From contig NZ_FNSR01000001.1 in the NCBI RefSeq assembly GCF_900104845.1, positions 1-64,000 of the forward strand: a DNA stretch of 64,000 bases, in the 5' to 3' direction. The notes under the pieces are model-generated. The model was given only the letters and a program-made list of their open reading frames with translations. It was not told the origin of the DNA and did not search any database. Origin of the DNA: Paraburkholderia caballeronis. GTDB lineage: Bacteria; Pseudomonadota; Gammaproteobacteria; Burkholderiales; Burkholderiaceae. Position 1 is the first letter of the stretch. Each line of letters begins with the position of its first letter. Positions 1 to 8,169 of this stretch are shown here, one piece after another. The position numbers and the translations under genes are program-made.

Positions 1-1379
1 TCGTCAGCTCGCAGGCCTTCGCGCGCCAGGTCGATGCGCTCGGCCTCGATCCGCACAAGACGCCGCCGCCCGACCTTGCGCTCCAGTTGCGCACGTGGCT
101 CGCGAACGATCTCGAACAGACGTTCCCGACCGTGTTCGCCGATGCGACGCTCGCGACGTCGGCCGTCTATCACCTGACCGACGATCTGTGGGCGCTGCCC
201 GCGTTCGAAGCGTTCGGCCGCGCGCACGGCGCGAACGCGCTCGCCGTCGTGTACGACTCGCATGCGGTGCGCGAGAAAGGCAAGACCGAACCATCGCCGA
301 ACCAGCCGGCCGTGGACCGGCTGACCGGCCTCGCGCAGCTTTTCGGGCGCGACAGGACGCACATCATGCACAACAAGTTCATCGTCGCCGACGCAAGCGA
401 CGGGCGCGACGCGCCCGCGCGGGTGCTCGCGGGCTCCGCGAACTTCACGACCGAAGGCATCACCGAACAGGCGAACGTGCTTCACCTGCTCGACTCGCCG
501 GCGCTCGCGACGCTGTACGACGATCGCGCCAAAGCGCTCGCCGCGAACCCGACCATCGCGCAGACCGCCGCACTGCCGACCGACGACAGCGCGACGCCCA
601 GCAACGGCTGGTCGACGCCGGTGCAGATCGGCCGCGCGGCGGTGCGCGTGTGCTTTTCGCCGGAGCCGCGCAACCGCCGGCTGCAGATCGACACGATCGT
701 CGATACGATCCGCAAGGCGAAACATTCGGTCGTGTTCTGCCTGTTCATGCCGACCGACGAACCGTTGCGCGACGCGTGCTTCGACGCGGGCGACAAGGGG
801 CTGATGATGTTCGGCCTCGTGAACCACATCAGCGCGAAGTCCGCGCAGACCACGGAGCAGGAACAGAAGGACGGCAAGCAGCCGGACACCGCCGCGCTCG
901 CGAATCTCGCGCTGTATCACCGCAGCAGGACGAATCGCGACGTGATCGACGCCGAATATTTCTCGCCCGCGACGACACCCGAGGGCTTCGAGCCCGAGCT
1001 TCAACTGTTCCCCGGCGAGAAACCGCCGCCGTACGCGCCGGTAATCATCCACCACAAGTTCATCGTGATCGACGCGGAAGGCGACGACCCGGTCGTCTAT
1101 ACCGGGTCCGCGAACATGAGCAACAATTCCGAGCACTACAACGACGAAAACCTGCTGGAGATCCGCGACGGGCGGATCGCCGCGATCTATCTTGCCGAGT
1201 TCCTGCGCCTTTACGAACACTACCGGGCGCGCGCGATCGGCATCGAACAGCAGCGGCGGCATACGGTGACGCGACTGCAACTGCAGGCCGACCGCGGCTG
1301 GGCCGACAAATACTACAAAGCGGGCAGTCCCGAGGAAAAGGCCCGCGTCGCGCTGGCTTCGGACGCCGGCGACGCGTGA
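1..1379 (+). CDS. Phospholipase D-like domain protein, 5'-truncated by window edge
   Basis: The reading frame is open from base 3 and no convincing start lies inside, so the true start is upstream of the window. Two HxK(x4)D phospholipase-D catalytic motifs are visible, HNKFIVAD at about 369-392 and HHKFIVID at 1050-1073, each followed by a GSANxx stretch (GSANFT, GSANMS). This is the duplicated active site of the PLD superfamily, in which one HKD from each half forms the catalytic centre through a phospho-histidine intermediate. Members act on phospholipids, cardiolipin synthesis or nucleic acids; the substrate cannot be told here. The visible part shows no membrane segment. It ends in a charged, possibly helical tail. 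Confidence 0.85.
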   Translation, partial: VSSQAFARQVDALGLDPHKTPPPDLALQLRTWLANDLEQTFPTVFADATLATSAVYHLTDDLWALPAFEAFGRAHGANALAVVYDSHAVREKGKTEPSPNQPAVDRLTGLAQLFGRDRTHIMHNKFIVADASDGRDAPARVLAGSANFTTEGITEQANVLHLLDSPALATLYDDRAKALAANPTIAQTAALPTDDSATPSNGWSTPVQIGRAAVRVCFSPEPRNRRLQIDTIVDTIRKAKHSVVFCLFMPTDEPLRDACFDAGDKGLMMFGLVNHISAKSAQTTEQEQKDGKQPDTAALANLALYHRSRTNRDVIDAEYFSPATTPEGFEPELQLFPGEKPPPYAPVIIHHKFIVIDAEGDDPVVYTGSANMSNNSEHYNDENLLEIRDGRIAAIYLAEFLRLYEHYRARAIGIEQQRRHTVTRLQLQADRGWADKYYKAGSPEEKARVALASDAGDA

Positions 1380-1715
1380 TCGCGCGGGCGGCGTACTCGC
1401 CACTGCATCGCGTGAACGATCTCGCTGGTTGAACCCTCGTCGGGCAGCGGCGAGAGACGGTGCACCGTTTCCGCGCCCTGCCCGCCTCTCCTCTCCAGCC
1501 GCGATGGTCGTTCGCGCCAATGTATACGGCGAGATATGACGCAACGCACCAACGCCACAGCGCCTCAATTTGCCCGCGGAAAAAACTGTAACCCCGCATC
1601 GACGGTCGAACTGTAATCACCATTGCGCGCACTGCTACGTATTCTGCGCAGACATCTGCCATGCATCGCCGCCGCGAAAATCGGGTAGCGACAGCGTGGC
1701 GAACGGAGACTGCCC
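1380..1715. other. Intergenic region, no gene seen
   Basis: About 335 bases separate the PLD-like gene from the AraC-family regulator. Reading frames here are short or antisense and lack Burkholderia-like codon use and ribosome binding sites. The promoter of the regulator presumably lies here, but I cannot place it. Confidence 0.5.
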
Positions 1716-2654
1716 ATGCGGACCGAAGCCTGTGACGTCAGCACCCGCGACCCGCGCCCGAACGCGCCGCGCCTGCTCGAAGACGAAGACGTGTGGAGAG
1801 AAATGCCGTGTCGCCACGGCCTCGCGTCGGCGTCCGGCGTCGTGGTCGGACACTGGACCGACGGCCGGACCGCGCGGCGCGAACTGACCGCCCCCGTATT
1901 CGAGCGCCACTACACGGTCAGCGTCCTGCTCGGCCGCGCGACGGTCGATTGCTACAAGGACGGCCGGCTGCTCGACCGCGGCACGGGCGGCCTGGGCGGC
2001 CTTCAGTTGACCGGCCCCGGCGAACAGGTGACGTGCAGTTTCCGCGGCGCGAACGAAGCGATTCACGTGTTTTTCCCGGACGAGCTGATCGAAGCGCAGT
2101 ACGACGCGCTGCGCGGTCATGGCGCCGCGCTGCGCCTCGAAGACCCCGCGTTTCGCGTCGATGCCGCGCTTGCGCCGATCGCGCAGTCGCTCGCGGCGAC
2201 GCAGCGCGACAGCGAACGCAACGTCGAGCGCGACGAGCGTCTGGTGCTCGCGATCCTGCGCCACGTGCTGTCGCGGTATGCACACGAGCCGGCGCGCACA
2301 TCGTCGATTCGCGGACTGTCGCCGTCGCGGCTGCGGCGCGTCTTCGACTACATCGACGCGAATCTCGCCGAGCCGATCACGCTGCAGGACATCGCGCGCC
2401 ATTCGGGCTTGAGCCGCATGCACTTCGCCGCGCAGTTCCGGCTCGCGACCGGCGCGACGCCGCACGCGTTCCTGCGGGCGCGGCGCATCGAGCACGCGAA
2501 GCTGTTGATGATGCGCGACATGCCGATCATCGACGCTGCGCTCGCGGCCGGTTTCCAGGGACAGGCGCATTTCACGACCGTGTTCCGCGAACTGAACGGC
2601 CTGCCGCCCGCGCGCTGGCTGGAACAGCAACGGCGCGCCGCCGCGACGCATTGA
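1716..2654 (+). CDS. AraC-family transcriptional regulator
   Basis: This is a 312-residue protein with a C-terminal AraC/XylS DNA-binding domain over about residues 205-305. Two helix-turn-helix units are recognisable: ITLQDIARHSGLSRMHFAAQF and the second one, AALAAGFQGQAHFTTVFRE, followed by the GLPPARW segment of the family. The N-terminal half is a cupin-like effector domain with no assigned ligand. The ATG at 1716 follows a GGAGA sequence. The gene converges with the formate dehydrogenase gene on the other strand, so a regulatory link between them is only a guess. Confidence 0.9.
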   Translation: MRTEACDVSTRDPRPNAPRLLEDEDVWREMPCRHGLASASGVVVGHWTDGRTARRELTAPVFERHYTVSVLLGRATVDCYKDGRLLDRGTGGLGGLQLTGPGEQVTCSFRGANEAIHVFFPDELIEAQYDALRGHGAALRLEDPAFRVDAALAPIAQSLAATQRDSERNVERDERLVLAILRHVLSRYAHEPARTSSIRGLSPSRLRRVFDYIDANLAEPITLQDIARHSGLSRMHFAAQFRLATGATPHAFLRARRIEHAKLLMMRDMPIIDAALAAGFQGQAHFTTVFRELNGLPPARWLEQQRRAAATH

Positions 2655-2702
2655 ACGTCGCCGCGACGGCGCGTGGGTATCGCTGGTTATCTTTCGCTCA
2701 AC

Positions 2703-2734
2703 CGAAGGACCCGGCGCAAGCGCCGCGCCCTTCG
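2703..2734. terminator. Possible convergent terminator hairpin
   Basis: CGAAGG (2703-2708) can pair with CCTTCG (2729-2734) around an inner GGCG/CGCC stem. It lies between two convergent genes, where a shared terminator is expected. There is no T-run, so support is modest. Confidence 0.3.
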
Positions 2735-2757
2735 TGTGCCCTTCGTGTAAAGCGGAA

Positions 2758-3918
2758 TCAGTCGAGCTTGTACGACCCCGCGCCGGTGCCGGCGAGATTG
2801 CCGCCATCGACGATCAGATACTCCGGCCGGATCGGCTTCCGGTCGAGGAAGCATTGCAGGATTTCGAGCGTGCCGGCCGCATAACGATGCTGCGCGGACA
2901 GCGACGTGCCCGAAATGTGCGGCGTCATCCCTTCGTACGGCATCCGGCGCCACGGGTGATCGACCGGCGCCGGCTGCGGATACCAGACGTCGCCCGCATA
3001 ACCCGCGAGGCGGCCCGACTCGACGGCGCGCACCACCGCGTCGCGATCGCACAGCTTGCCGCGCGCGGTGTTGATCAGATACGCGCCGCGCTTCACCAGT
3101 TCGAACATCCGGTCGTCGAACATGTGCTCCGTCGACGGATAAAGCGGCGTCTGCAGGTTGATTACGTCGCATACCTTCACGAGCGACTGCGGCGTCTCGT
3201 GATACGTGAGGTTCAGTTCGGCCTCGATCTGCGGCGACAGCCGGTGCGGGTCGTAGTAGTGCAGATGGACGTCGAACGGCTTGAGCCGGCGCAGCACCGC
3301 GAGGCCGATGCGGCCCGCCGCGATCGTGCCGAAGTGCATCCCTTCGAGGTCGTAGCTGCGCGTCACGCAATCCGCGATGTTCCAGCCGCCGTTCACCGCG
3401 AACTGATGCGACGGCAGGTAGTTGCGCACCAGCGACAGCGTCATCATCACCACGTGCTCGGCCACGCTGATGCTGTTCGAGAACGTGACTTCGGCCACCG
3501 TGACGCCGCGCGCGGCCGCCGCCTTCAGATCGACGTGATCGGAGCCGATGCCGGCGGTCAGCGCGAGCTTCAGCTTCTTCGCCTTCGCGATCCGCTCCGG
3601 CGTCAGATACGCCGGCCAGAACGGCTGCGAGATCACGATGTCGGCGTCGGGCAGGTGACGCTCGAAGGTCGAATCGACGCCTTCCTTATCGCTCGTGACG
3701 ACCAGTTCGTGGCCGTGGCTTTCGAGGTACTTCCGCAGACCCAGTTCGCCGGACACGCAGCCGACCAGGTCGCCGGGCTTGAACCCGAGTTCGCCTTCCG
3801 GCGACGGCACCGTCTGGCCGTTCGGATAACCTTTGATGACCGGGATGTCGTCGCGCGCGTATTTCGGCGGATAACCGGTTACCGGATCGGGATAAAGCAC
3901 GCATAGAACCTTTGCCAT
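2758..3918 (-). CDS. fdh: NAD-dependent formate dehydrogenase (metal-free)
   Basis: This 386-residue enzyme oxidises formate to CO2 with reduction of NAD+. It belongs to the D-2-hydroxyacid dehydrogenase superfamily and is not a molybdenum formate dehydrogenase. Hallmarks are the N-terminal MAKVLCVLYPDPV and GIGSDHVDL, the Rossmann motif AAGRIGLAVLRRL followed by an acidic residue (HYYDPHRL) that favours NAD, the arginine of NTARGKLCDRDA, and the catalytic histidine in TPHISGTSL. The C-terminus (EYLIVDGGNLAGTGAGSY) closely matches the Pseudomonas type. Length is a little under the usual 390-400. A GGAG site precedes the ATG. The enzyme may support energy gain from C1 compounds or formate detoxification. 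Confidence 0.95.
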   Translation of the reverse strand: MAKVLCVLYPDPVTGYPPKYARDDIPVIKGYPNGQTVPSPEGELGFKPGDLVGCVSGELGLRKYLESHGHELVVTSDKEGVDSTFERHLPDADIVISQPFWPAYLTPERIAKAKKLKLALTAGIGSDHVDLKAAAARGVTVAEVTFSNSISVAEHVVMMTLSLVRNYLPSHQFAVNGGWNIADCVTRSYDLEGMHFGTIAAGRIGLAVLRRLKPFDVHLHYYDPHRLSPQIEAELNLTYHETPQSLVKVCDVINLQTPLYPSTEHMFDDRMFELVKRGAYLINTARGKLCDRDAVVRAVESGRLAGYAGDVWYPQPAPVDHPWRRMPYEGMTPHISGTSLSAQHRYAAGTLEILQCFLDRKPIRPEYLIVDGGNLAGTGAGSYKLD

Positions 3919-4128
3919 GTTCGTCTCCTTGAGTGATAGAGGTCGGGCGAGTGCCGAGTGGACTACACCGACAGTCTGCGTTTCGCTTCGGGAGAGTTAT
4001 TTCGAAATCGCACGGTTTGGAGTGGATGCCGAACCTTCGCGTGATGCGGATGGAGCCGACGAAGGGCTACAACGGCGGCGGTGAGACGCGACCGGTTAGC
4101 GTGCCTGCCGATGCGACGGCGCATCGGC

Positions 4129-5088
4129 TCAATGCGAGGCCGATGTTCCTTCGCTCAACGGAAAGACGCGTATCGCGCTCGTTGCACCCGCGCCCTTCAC
4201 GCGATCGACTGCGTAGAGCGTGTGGTGTGCGTCGTCCACCGCCACGCCGCGCGCCTCGCTGAAGTCGTCGGCGAGTGTCGTGACGGCGCCATCCGGCGCG
4301 ATGCGGCAAAGGCCATGGTCGCCGCACTTCGTGTACAGCGCGCCGGCGTGATCGACCGCGAGCAGATCGGGGCCGTCGACGTGCGCGAATGCAACCCCTG
4401 CGCTGGCGGGCGACCGCGCCGCGAGCAACGCCGGCAGACCGTAACGCAGGATGACGCCGCTCGCCTGATCCGAGACGAACAGCGTATCGCCGCCGACCGC
4501 GATCCCGACCGGCTTCGACAGTCCGACGATCAGGTCGCGCTCCGTCGCCGCGTGCGTGTCGTCGTCGTAGGTGACGACACTCACGCCGCCCGCGTTCGGC
4601 TGGCTGCCGCTCTTCACGAACCAGCTCGACAGCGCGCGGCGCGGCCCGAGCGATACGAGGCCGAGCCTGCGCCGCTGCGGCGCGAGTCCGGTCAACACCG
4701 ACGCATCGCCCGATGCGGAAACCGAGACCAACGCGCCGGCGCTGCCGAAACCAAAGCGTGCGACGAGCAGCGTGTCCTGTCGAGCGAACGCCGGTTGACT
4801 CAACGCGTTCGGCTGCCCCGGCACGGCGGGAACCGTCGCATAACGCGCGAACGTCGCGTGATCGGACGACCACAGCACCGCATTGTCGCGATCGTCGGTG
4901 ATGAACAACGCGCCGTCGCCCGGCCGCACCGCGATCCCGTTCGGCTGCGCAGCGACGCCGATGCTTGCGGACGTGGCGCGCGGCGGCGCAGAACCGCAAC
5001 CGGCAACGAACACAGCAGCAGTCGCAACAACGACGCTTGCCCGAACCACGCGCGCGCGGACACTCCGCACGATCACGCACAGCGACAT
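4129..5088 (-). CDS. Beta-propeller (NHL/SMP-30-like) lipoprotein
   Basis: This 319-residue protein begins with a basic and hydrophobic signal ending in a lipobox, VFVAGC, with the lipidated cysteine at residue 31. The mature part carries repeated blades such as QPNGIAVRPGDGALFITDD, KPVGIAVGGDTLFVSDQ and EARGVAVDDAHHTLYAVD, each near 40-60 residues. This pattern fits NHL or SMP-30/gluconolactonase-like six-bladed propellers. It is predicted to be exported and membrane-anchored. No catalytic residues are assigned and its ligand is unknown. It runs divergently from modABC, so the roughly 200-base gap carries both promoters. Confidence 0.75.
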   Translation of the reverse strand: MSLCVIVRSVRARVVRASVVVATAAVFVAGCGSAPPRATSASIGVAAQPNGIAVRPGDGALFITDDRDNAVLWSSDHATFARYATVPAVPGQPNALSQPAFARQDTLLVARFGFGSAGALVSVSASGDASVLTGLAPQRRRLGLVSLGPRRALSSWFVKSGSQPNAGGVSVVTYDDDTHAATERDLIVGLSKPVGIAVGGDTLFVSDQASGVILRYGLPALLAARSPASAGVAFAHVDGPDLLAVDHAGALYTKCGDHGLCRIAPDGAVTTLADDFSEARGVAVDDAHHTLYAVDRVKGAGATSAIRVFPLSEGTSASH

Positions 5089-5224
5089 GTGCGACTCCCA
5101 TCAGACGGTTTGCGATGCGATGTACCGGCGTGCCTGCCGCTACGGCAACCCGGCTGGCGATCCAGTCGACGTCCCGCGCACGCGACAACCGCTGCCGTAC
5201 GCGGAGCATCCAGCGGATTCTACC

Positions 5225-5248
5225 CGTTATATCCGTTGTAATATTTCG
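5225..5248 (+). promoter_or_regulatory. Putative ModE operator upstream of modA
   Basis: The 24-base element is CGTTATAT, eight bases, then ATATTTCG. It has the same half-site and spacing layout as the ModE operator I recall for Escherichia coli modABC (CGTTATAT-N8-ACATAACG). The left half is identical and the right half has a few mismatches. It lies 42 bases before the modA start. ModE-molybdate represses modABC when molybdate is plentiful. No modE gene is in this window. Confidence 0.55.
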
Positions 5249-5290
5249 CTGGTTCGATATCGCTTTTCTTTCGAAGAGGGCCTTCCCATC

Positions 5291-6076
5291 ATGCGAGCTT
5301 TCGTTGTCCGTCCGCTGAAGCGGACGCTGTTTGTGATCGGCGCTACCCTGCTCGTCGCGAGCGCGAATGCGCGCGCCGACGAACTGATCGTGTCGGCCGC
5401 GGCGAGCCTCATCAACGCGTTCAAGGCGATCGGCGACGCGTACGAGCAGCAGCATCCCGGCACGAAGGTGTTGCTGAACTTCGGCGCATCGGACGTGCTG
5501 ATGCAGCAGATCGTCAAGGGCGCGCCGGCGGACGTGTTCGCGTCCGCCGACCAGAAGGCCATGGACAAGGCGGTCGCGGAGAAGGTCGTCGATCCCGCGA
5601 CGCGCCGCGACTTCGCGACGAACGCGCTCGTGCTGATCGTGCCGGCCGACAGCCGCTTCGCGCCGGCCACGCTGAACGATCTGACGTCGGCGGACGTGAA
5701 GCGCATCGCGTTCGGCGACCCGGCGTCGGTGCCGATCGGCCGCTATGCGCAGGGCGCGTTGCAGGCCGCCGGCGTATGGGACGCGGTCAACGCGAAGAGC
5801 GTGCTCGCGTCGAACGTGCGGCAGAGCCTCGATTACGTGTCGCGCGGCGAAGTGGACGCCGGTTTCGTGTTCGCGACCGACGCCGCGATCATGCCGGACC
5901 GCGTGAAAGTCGCGCTGACCGTGCCGACGCAAACCGCCGTGTCGTATCCGATCGCGCTCGTCGAGGGCAGCCGCCACGCGAACGACGCGAAGGCGTTCAT
6001 CGCCTACGTGCTGTCGCCCGACGGCCAGGCCGTGCTCGCGAAATACGGCTTCAAGCCGGCGGCCGGCGCGCACTGA
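5291..6076 (+). CDS. modA: Molybdate ABC transporter substrate-binding protein ModA
   Basis: This 261-residue periplasmic protein has a Sec signal peptide (about residues 1-29, cleavage after SANARA). The mature start, DELIVSAAASLINAFKAIGDAYEQ, is typical of ModA. Serines of the AAAS and GASD loops are expected to bind the oxyanion, and GAPADVFASADQKAMD is a family signature. It captures molybdate (and often tungstate) for the ModBC importer. The frame is open further upstream, but the ATG at 5291 gives the proper signal peptide. It is the first gene of modABC, 28 bases before modB. Confidence 0.95.
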   Translation: MRAFVVRPLKRTLFVIGATLLVASANARADELIVSAAASLINAFKAIGDAYEQQHPGTKVLLNFGASDVLMQQIVKGAPADVFASADQKAMDKAVAEKVVDPATRRDFATNALVLIVPADSRFAPATLNDLTSADVKRIAFGDPASVPIGRYAQGALQAAGVWDAVNAKSVLASNVRQSLDYVSRGEVDAGFVFATDAAIMPDRVKVALTVPTQTAVSYPIALVEGSRHANDAKAFIAYVLSPDGQAVLAKYGFKPAAGAH

Positions 6077-6104
6077 TCCGCGCCCCCCGAGGAGACGCCC
6101 GCTC

Positions 6105-6782
6105 ATGGAACACGCATGGATGATTCCGTTGTGGCTGTCGCTGAAGGTGGCCGGCTGGGCGACCGCGCTGAACGTCGTGTTCGGCGTCGCGATCGGCTAC
6201 GCGCTGTCGCGCTGGCGCTCGCCCGCGCGCGACGTCGTCGATTCGCTGCTGACGCTGCCGCTCGTGATGCCGCCGACCGTGCTCGGGTATTACTTGCTCG
6301 TGCTGCTCGGCCGGCGCGGTGTGATCGGACGATGGCTCGACAGCATCGGCATCCAGCTCGTGTTCACGTGGCAGGGCGCGGTGATCGCGTCGATGATCGT
6401 CGCGTTTCCGCTCGTGCTGAAGTCCGCGCGCGCGGCGTTCGAATCGGTCGATCCGCAACTGGAGCGCGCCGCGCGCACGCTCGGCATCAGCGAGGCGGCG
6501 ATCTTCTTTCGCGTGACGCTGCCGCTCGCGACGCGCGGACTGCTCGCCGGCACGCTGCTCGCGTTCGCGCGGGCGCTCGGCGAATTCGGCGCGACGCTGA
6601 TGGTCGCGGGCAACCTGCCGGGCCGCACGCAGACGCTGTCGGTCGCGATCTATGCAGCGGTGCAGGCCGGCGACGACAGCACCGCGAATTTCCTCGTGCT
6701 CGTCACGTCGGTCGTCTGCGTCGTCGTGCTGCTGCTTGCCGGCCGGCTGGTTCCGCAGCCTTCGGTCGCGACCGCGCGTTGA
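6105..6782 (+). CDS. modB: Molybdate ABC transporter permease ModB
   Basis: This 225-residue inner-membrane permease has about five hydrophobic segments. The cytoplasmic EAA loop that docks onto the ATPase reads AARTLGISEAAIFFRVTLP. Other ModB-like features are LPLVMPPTVLGYYLL and GEFGATLMVAGNLPGRTQTL. It forms the translocation channel for molybdate. A GGAG site precedes the ATG. Only one base separates its stop codon from the modC ATG, so the two are likely translationally coupled. Confidence 0.95.
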   Translation: MEHAWMIPLWLSLKVAGWATALNVVFGVAIGYALSRWRSPARDVVDSLLTLPLVMPPTVLGYYLLVLLGRRGVIGRWLDSIGIQLVFTWQGAVIASMIVAFPLVLKSARAAFESVDPQLERAARTLGISEAAIFFRVTLPLATRGLLAGTLLAFARALGEFGATLMVAGNLPGRTQTLSVAIYAAVQAGDDSTANFLVLVTSVVCVVVLLLAGRLVPQPSVATAR

Positions 6783-6783
6783 G

Positions 6784-7491
6784 ATGACGCTGACCGTCGC
6801 GATCCGCAAGACGCTCGATACGGCCGGCCGCCGTTTTGCGCTCGACATCGCGTTCGAGACGACGGCCCGGCGCGTCGTGCTGTTCGGTCCGTCGGGATCG
6901 GGCAAGACGCTGACATTGCAGGCGATCGCGGGTCTGCTGCGCCCCGACGAAGGCGTGATCCGGTTCGAGGAGCGCGCGCTGTTCGATAGCGGCGGCGGCG
7001 TCGACCTGAAGCCGCAGGCGCGCAGGGTCGCGTATCTGTTTCAGGACTATGCGCTGTTTCCGCATCTGAACGTGCGGCAGAACATTGCGTTCGGGCTGTG
7101 GCGCGGCTGGCTCAATCCGTCGCGGCGCGATGCGCATCCGGATGTCGAGTATTGGCTCGATGCGCTGGAGTTGCGCGGGGTGGCGCAAAGTCATCCTGTG
7201 CATCTTTCGGGTGGACAGAAGCAGCGGGTGGCGCTGGCGCGCGCGCTCGTGGCGCGGCCGCAGATGCTGTTGCTCGACGAGCCGTTTTCCGCACTGGATC
7301 AGGCGCTGCGGGTGAGGATGCGGGAAGAGCTTGCCGCTTTACAGGCGCGGCTCGATATTCCGATGGTGCTGATCAGCCACGATCCCGAGGATGTGGACGT
7401 GTTCGGGGAGGAGGTTGTCAGAGTGGTGGATGGGCGCGTGGAGAGCGGCGGGAGGGTTGTGGTGGGCGGTGGGGTTTGGGCGGGAAGGTAG
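6784..7491 (+). CDS. modC: Molybdate ABC transporter ATPase ModC, short form
   Basis: This 235-residue ABC ATPase has Walker A (GPSGSGKT), signature (LSGGQKQRVALARAL), Walker B (LLLDEPFSALD) and switch histidine (ISHD). It powers molybdate import through ModB. The usual ModC of about 350 residues has a C-terminal molybdate-binding MOP/TOBE part; here the protein stops soon after the ATPase core with a glycine/valine-rich tail (GGRVVVGGGVW). That tail is coded by unusually G-rich DNA unlike the rest of the gene. The regulatory domain is therefore absent or lost. The frame is open further upstream, but the ATG at 6784 next to the modB stop fits best. Confidence 0.9.
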   Translation: MTLTVAIRKTLDTAGRRFALDIAFETTARRVVLFGPSGSGKTLTLQAIAGLLRPDEGVIRFEERALFDSGGGVDLKPQARRVAYLFQDYALFPHLNVRQNIAFGLWRGWLNPSRRDAHPDVEYWLDALELRGVAQSHPVHLSGGQKQRVALARALVARPQMLLLDEPFSALDQALRVRMREELAALQARLDIPMVLISHDPEDVDVFGEEVVRVVDGRVESGGRVVVGGGVWAGR

Positions 7492-7600
7492 GGGTGTTGG
7501 CGAGATTGAGTGCGGCGGCGCGCCTCGTCTGATAACCCCTGACGGGAACGGAAGCGCCCTCGGGTTGAGGTTGTTACCGGAACCCACGATCAAAAACAAA

Positions 7601-7630
7601 AACCCCGCTAGCCGTACGGCTAGCGGGGTT
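7601..7630 (-). terminator. Terminator of tRNA-Ala
   Basis: A perfect 13-base inverted repeat, AACCCCGCTAGCC and its complement around a GTAC centre, is followed on the minus strand by a T-rich run (complement of 7591-7600). It lies 32 bases beyond the tRNA 3' end. It could also stop modC transcripts on the plus strand, though the T-run is weaker there. Confidence 0.85.
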
Positions 7631-7662
7631 CAGAAATACTGCTGAACTGCCTTGATGTCTGT

Positions 7663-7738
<76 letters not shown>

Positions 7739-7750
7739 AACGAAGCAGCG

Positions 7751-7781
7751 ATTCTAGCACAGCTTCTTCAGAATTTGCCAA
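7751..7781 (-). promoter_or_regulatory. Probable sigma-70 promoter for tRNA-Ala
   Basis: On the minus strand TTGGCA (7776-7781) and TAGAAT (7751-7756) lie 19 bases apart, and a TG dinucleotide one base before the -10 makes it an extended -10. The predicted start is a few bases before the mature tRNA. Confidence 0.5.
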
Positions 7782-7794
7782 CCCCCAAGAACAC

Positions 7795-8169
7795 TTATTT
7801 CGAAGACGAAGAAGGCGCCCCCGCCAGCACCCAGCTAACGACGGTCCGGATATCCGCGTCGCTCATCGCCGGATGCGACGGCATCGGAATCGCGCCCCAC
7901 ACGCCCGCGCCACCGTTGCGCACCTTCCCCTGCAGTTTCGCCTGCGCGGCCGGATCGCCCTTATAACGCGCCGCGATCTGCTGAAACGACGGACCCACCA
8001 GCTTGCGGTCCACGGCATGGCATCCCATGCACGCGTTCGTCCGCGCGATCGCCAGACCGTCTTCAGCCGCGACGGCCGGCTGTGCCGCCGTCAACGCAAT
8101 CGCAATCGCCATCGCACCGCCGATCGACAGGACGCCCGCCGTCACTCCACGCCTGAAGAACGTCCGCAT
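7795..8169 (-). CDS. Periplasmic class I cytochrome c
   Basis: This 124-residue protein has a signal peptide ending AQPAVAA-ED. One haem-binding CMGCH motif occurs near the mature N-terminus. MPSHPAMSDADIRTVVSWVLAG supplies the methionine ligand and C-terminal helix of small c551/c552-type cytochromes. It carries electrons in the periplasm; partners are not evident. Its ATG overlaps the dolP stop codon by one base (TGATG), so the two are probably translated together, an unusual pairing for an outer-membrane homeostasis lipoprotein. Confidence 0.93.
   Translation of the reverse strand: MRTFFRRGVTAGVLSIGGAMAIAIALTAAQPAVAAEDGLAIARTNACMGCHAVDRKLVGPSFQQIAARYKGDPAAQAKLQGKVRNGGAGVWGAIPMPSHPAMSDADIRTVVSWVLAGAPSSSSK

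Noticed and set aside
3516..3906. Long antisense frames across fdh and many other genes
   Set aside because: High GC makes long open frames common on both strands. These have Arg-rich, low-complexity products and no domains, so I kept only the strand with recognisable proteins.
2758..3918. Molybdenum formate dehydrogenase linked to modABC
   Set aside because: The protein is of the D-2-hydroxyacid dehydrogenase type, which uses no metal; nearness to modABC is not functional evidence.
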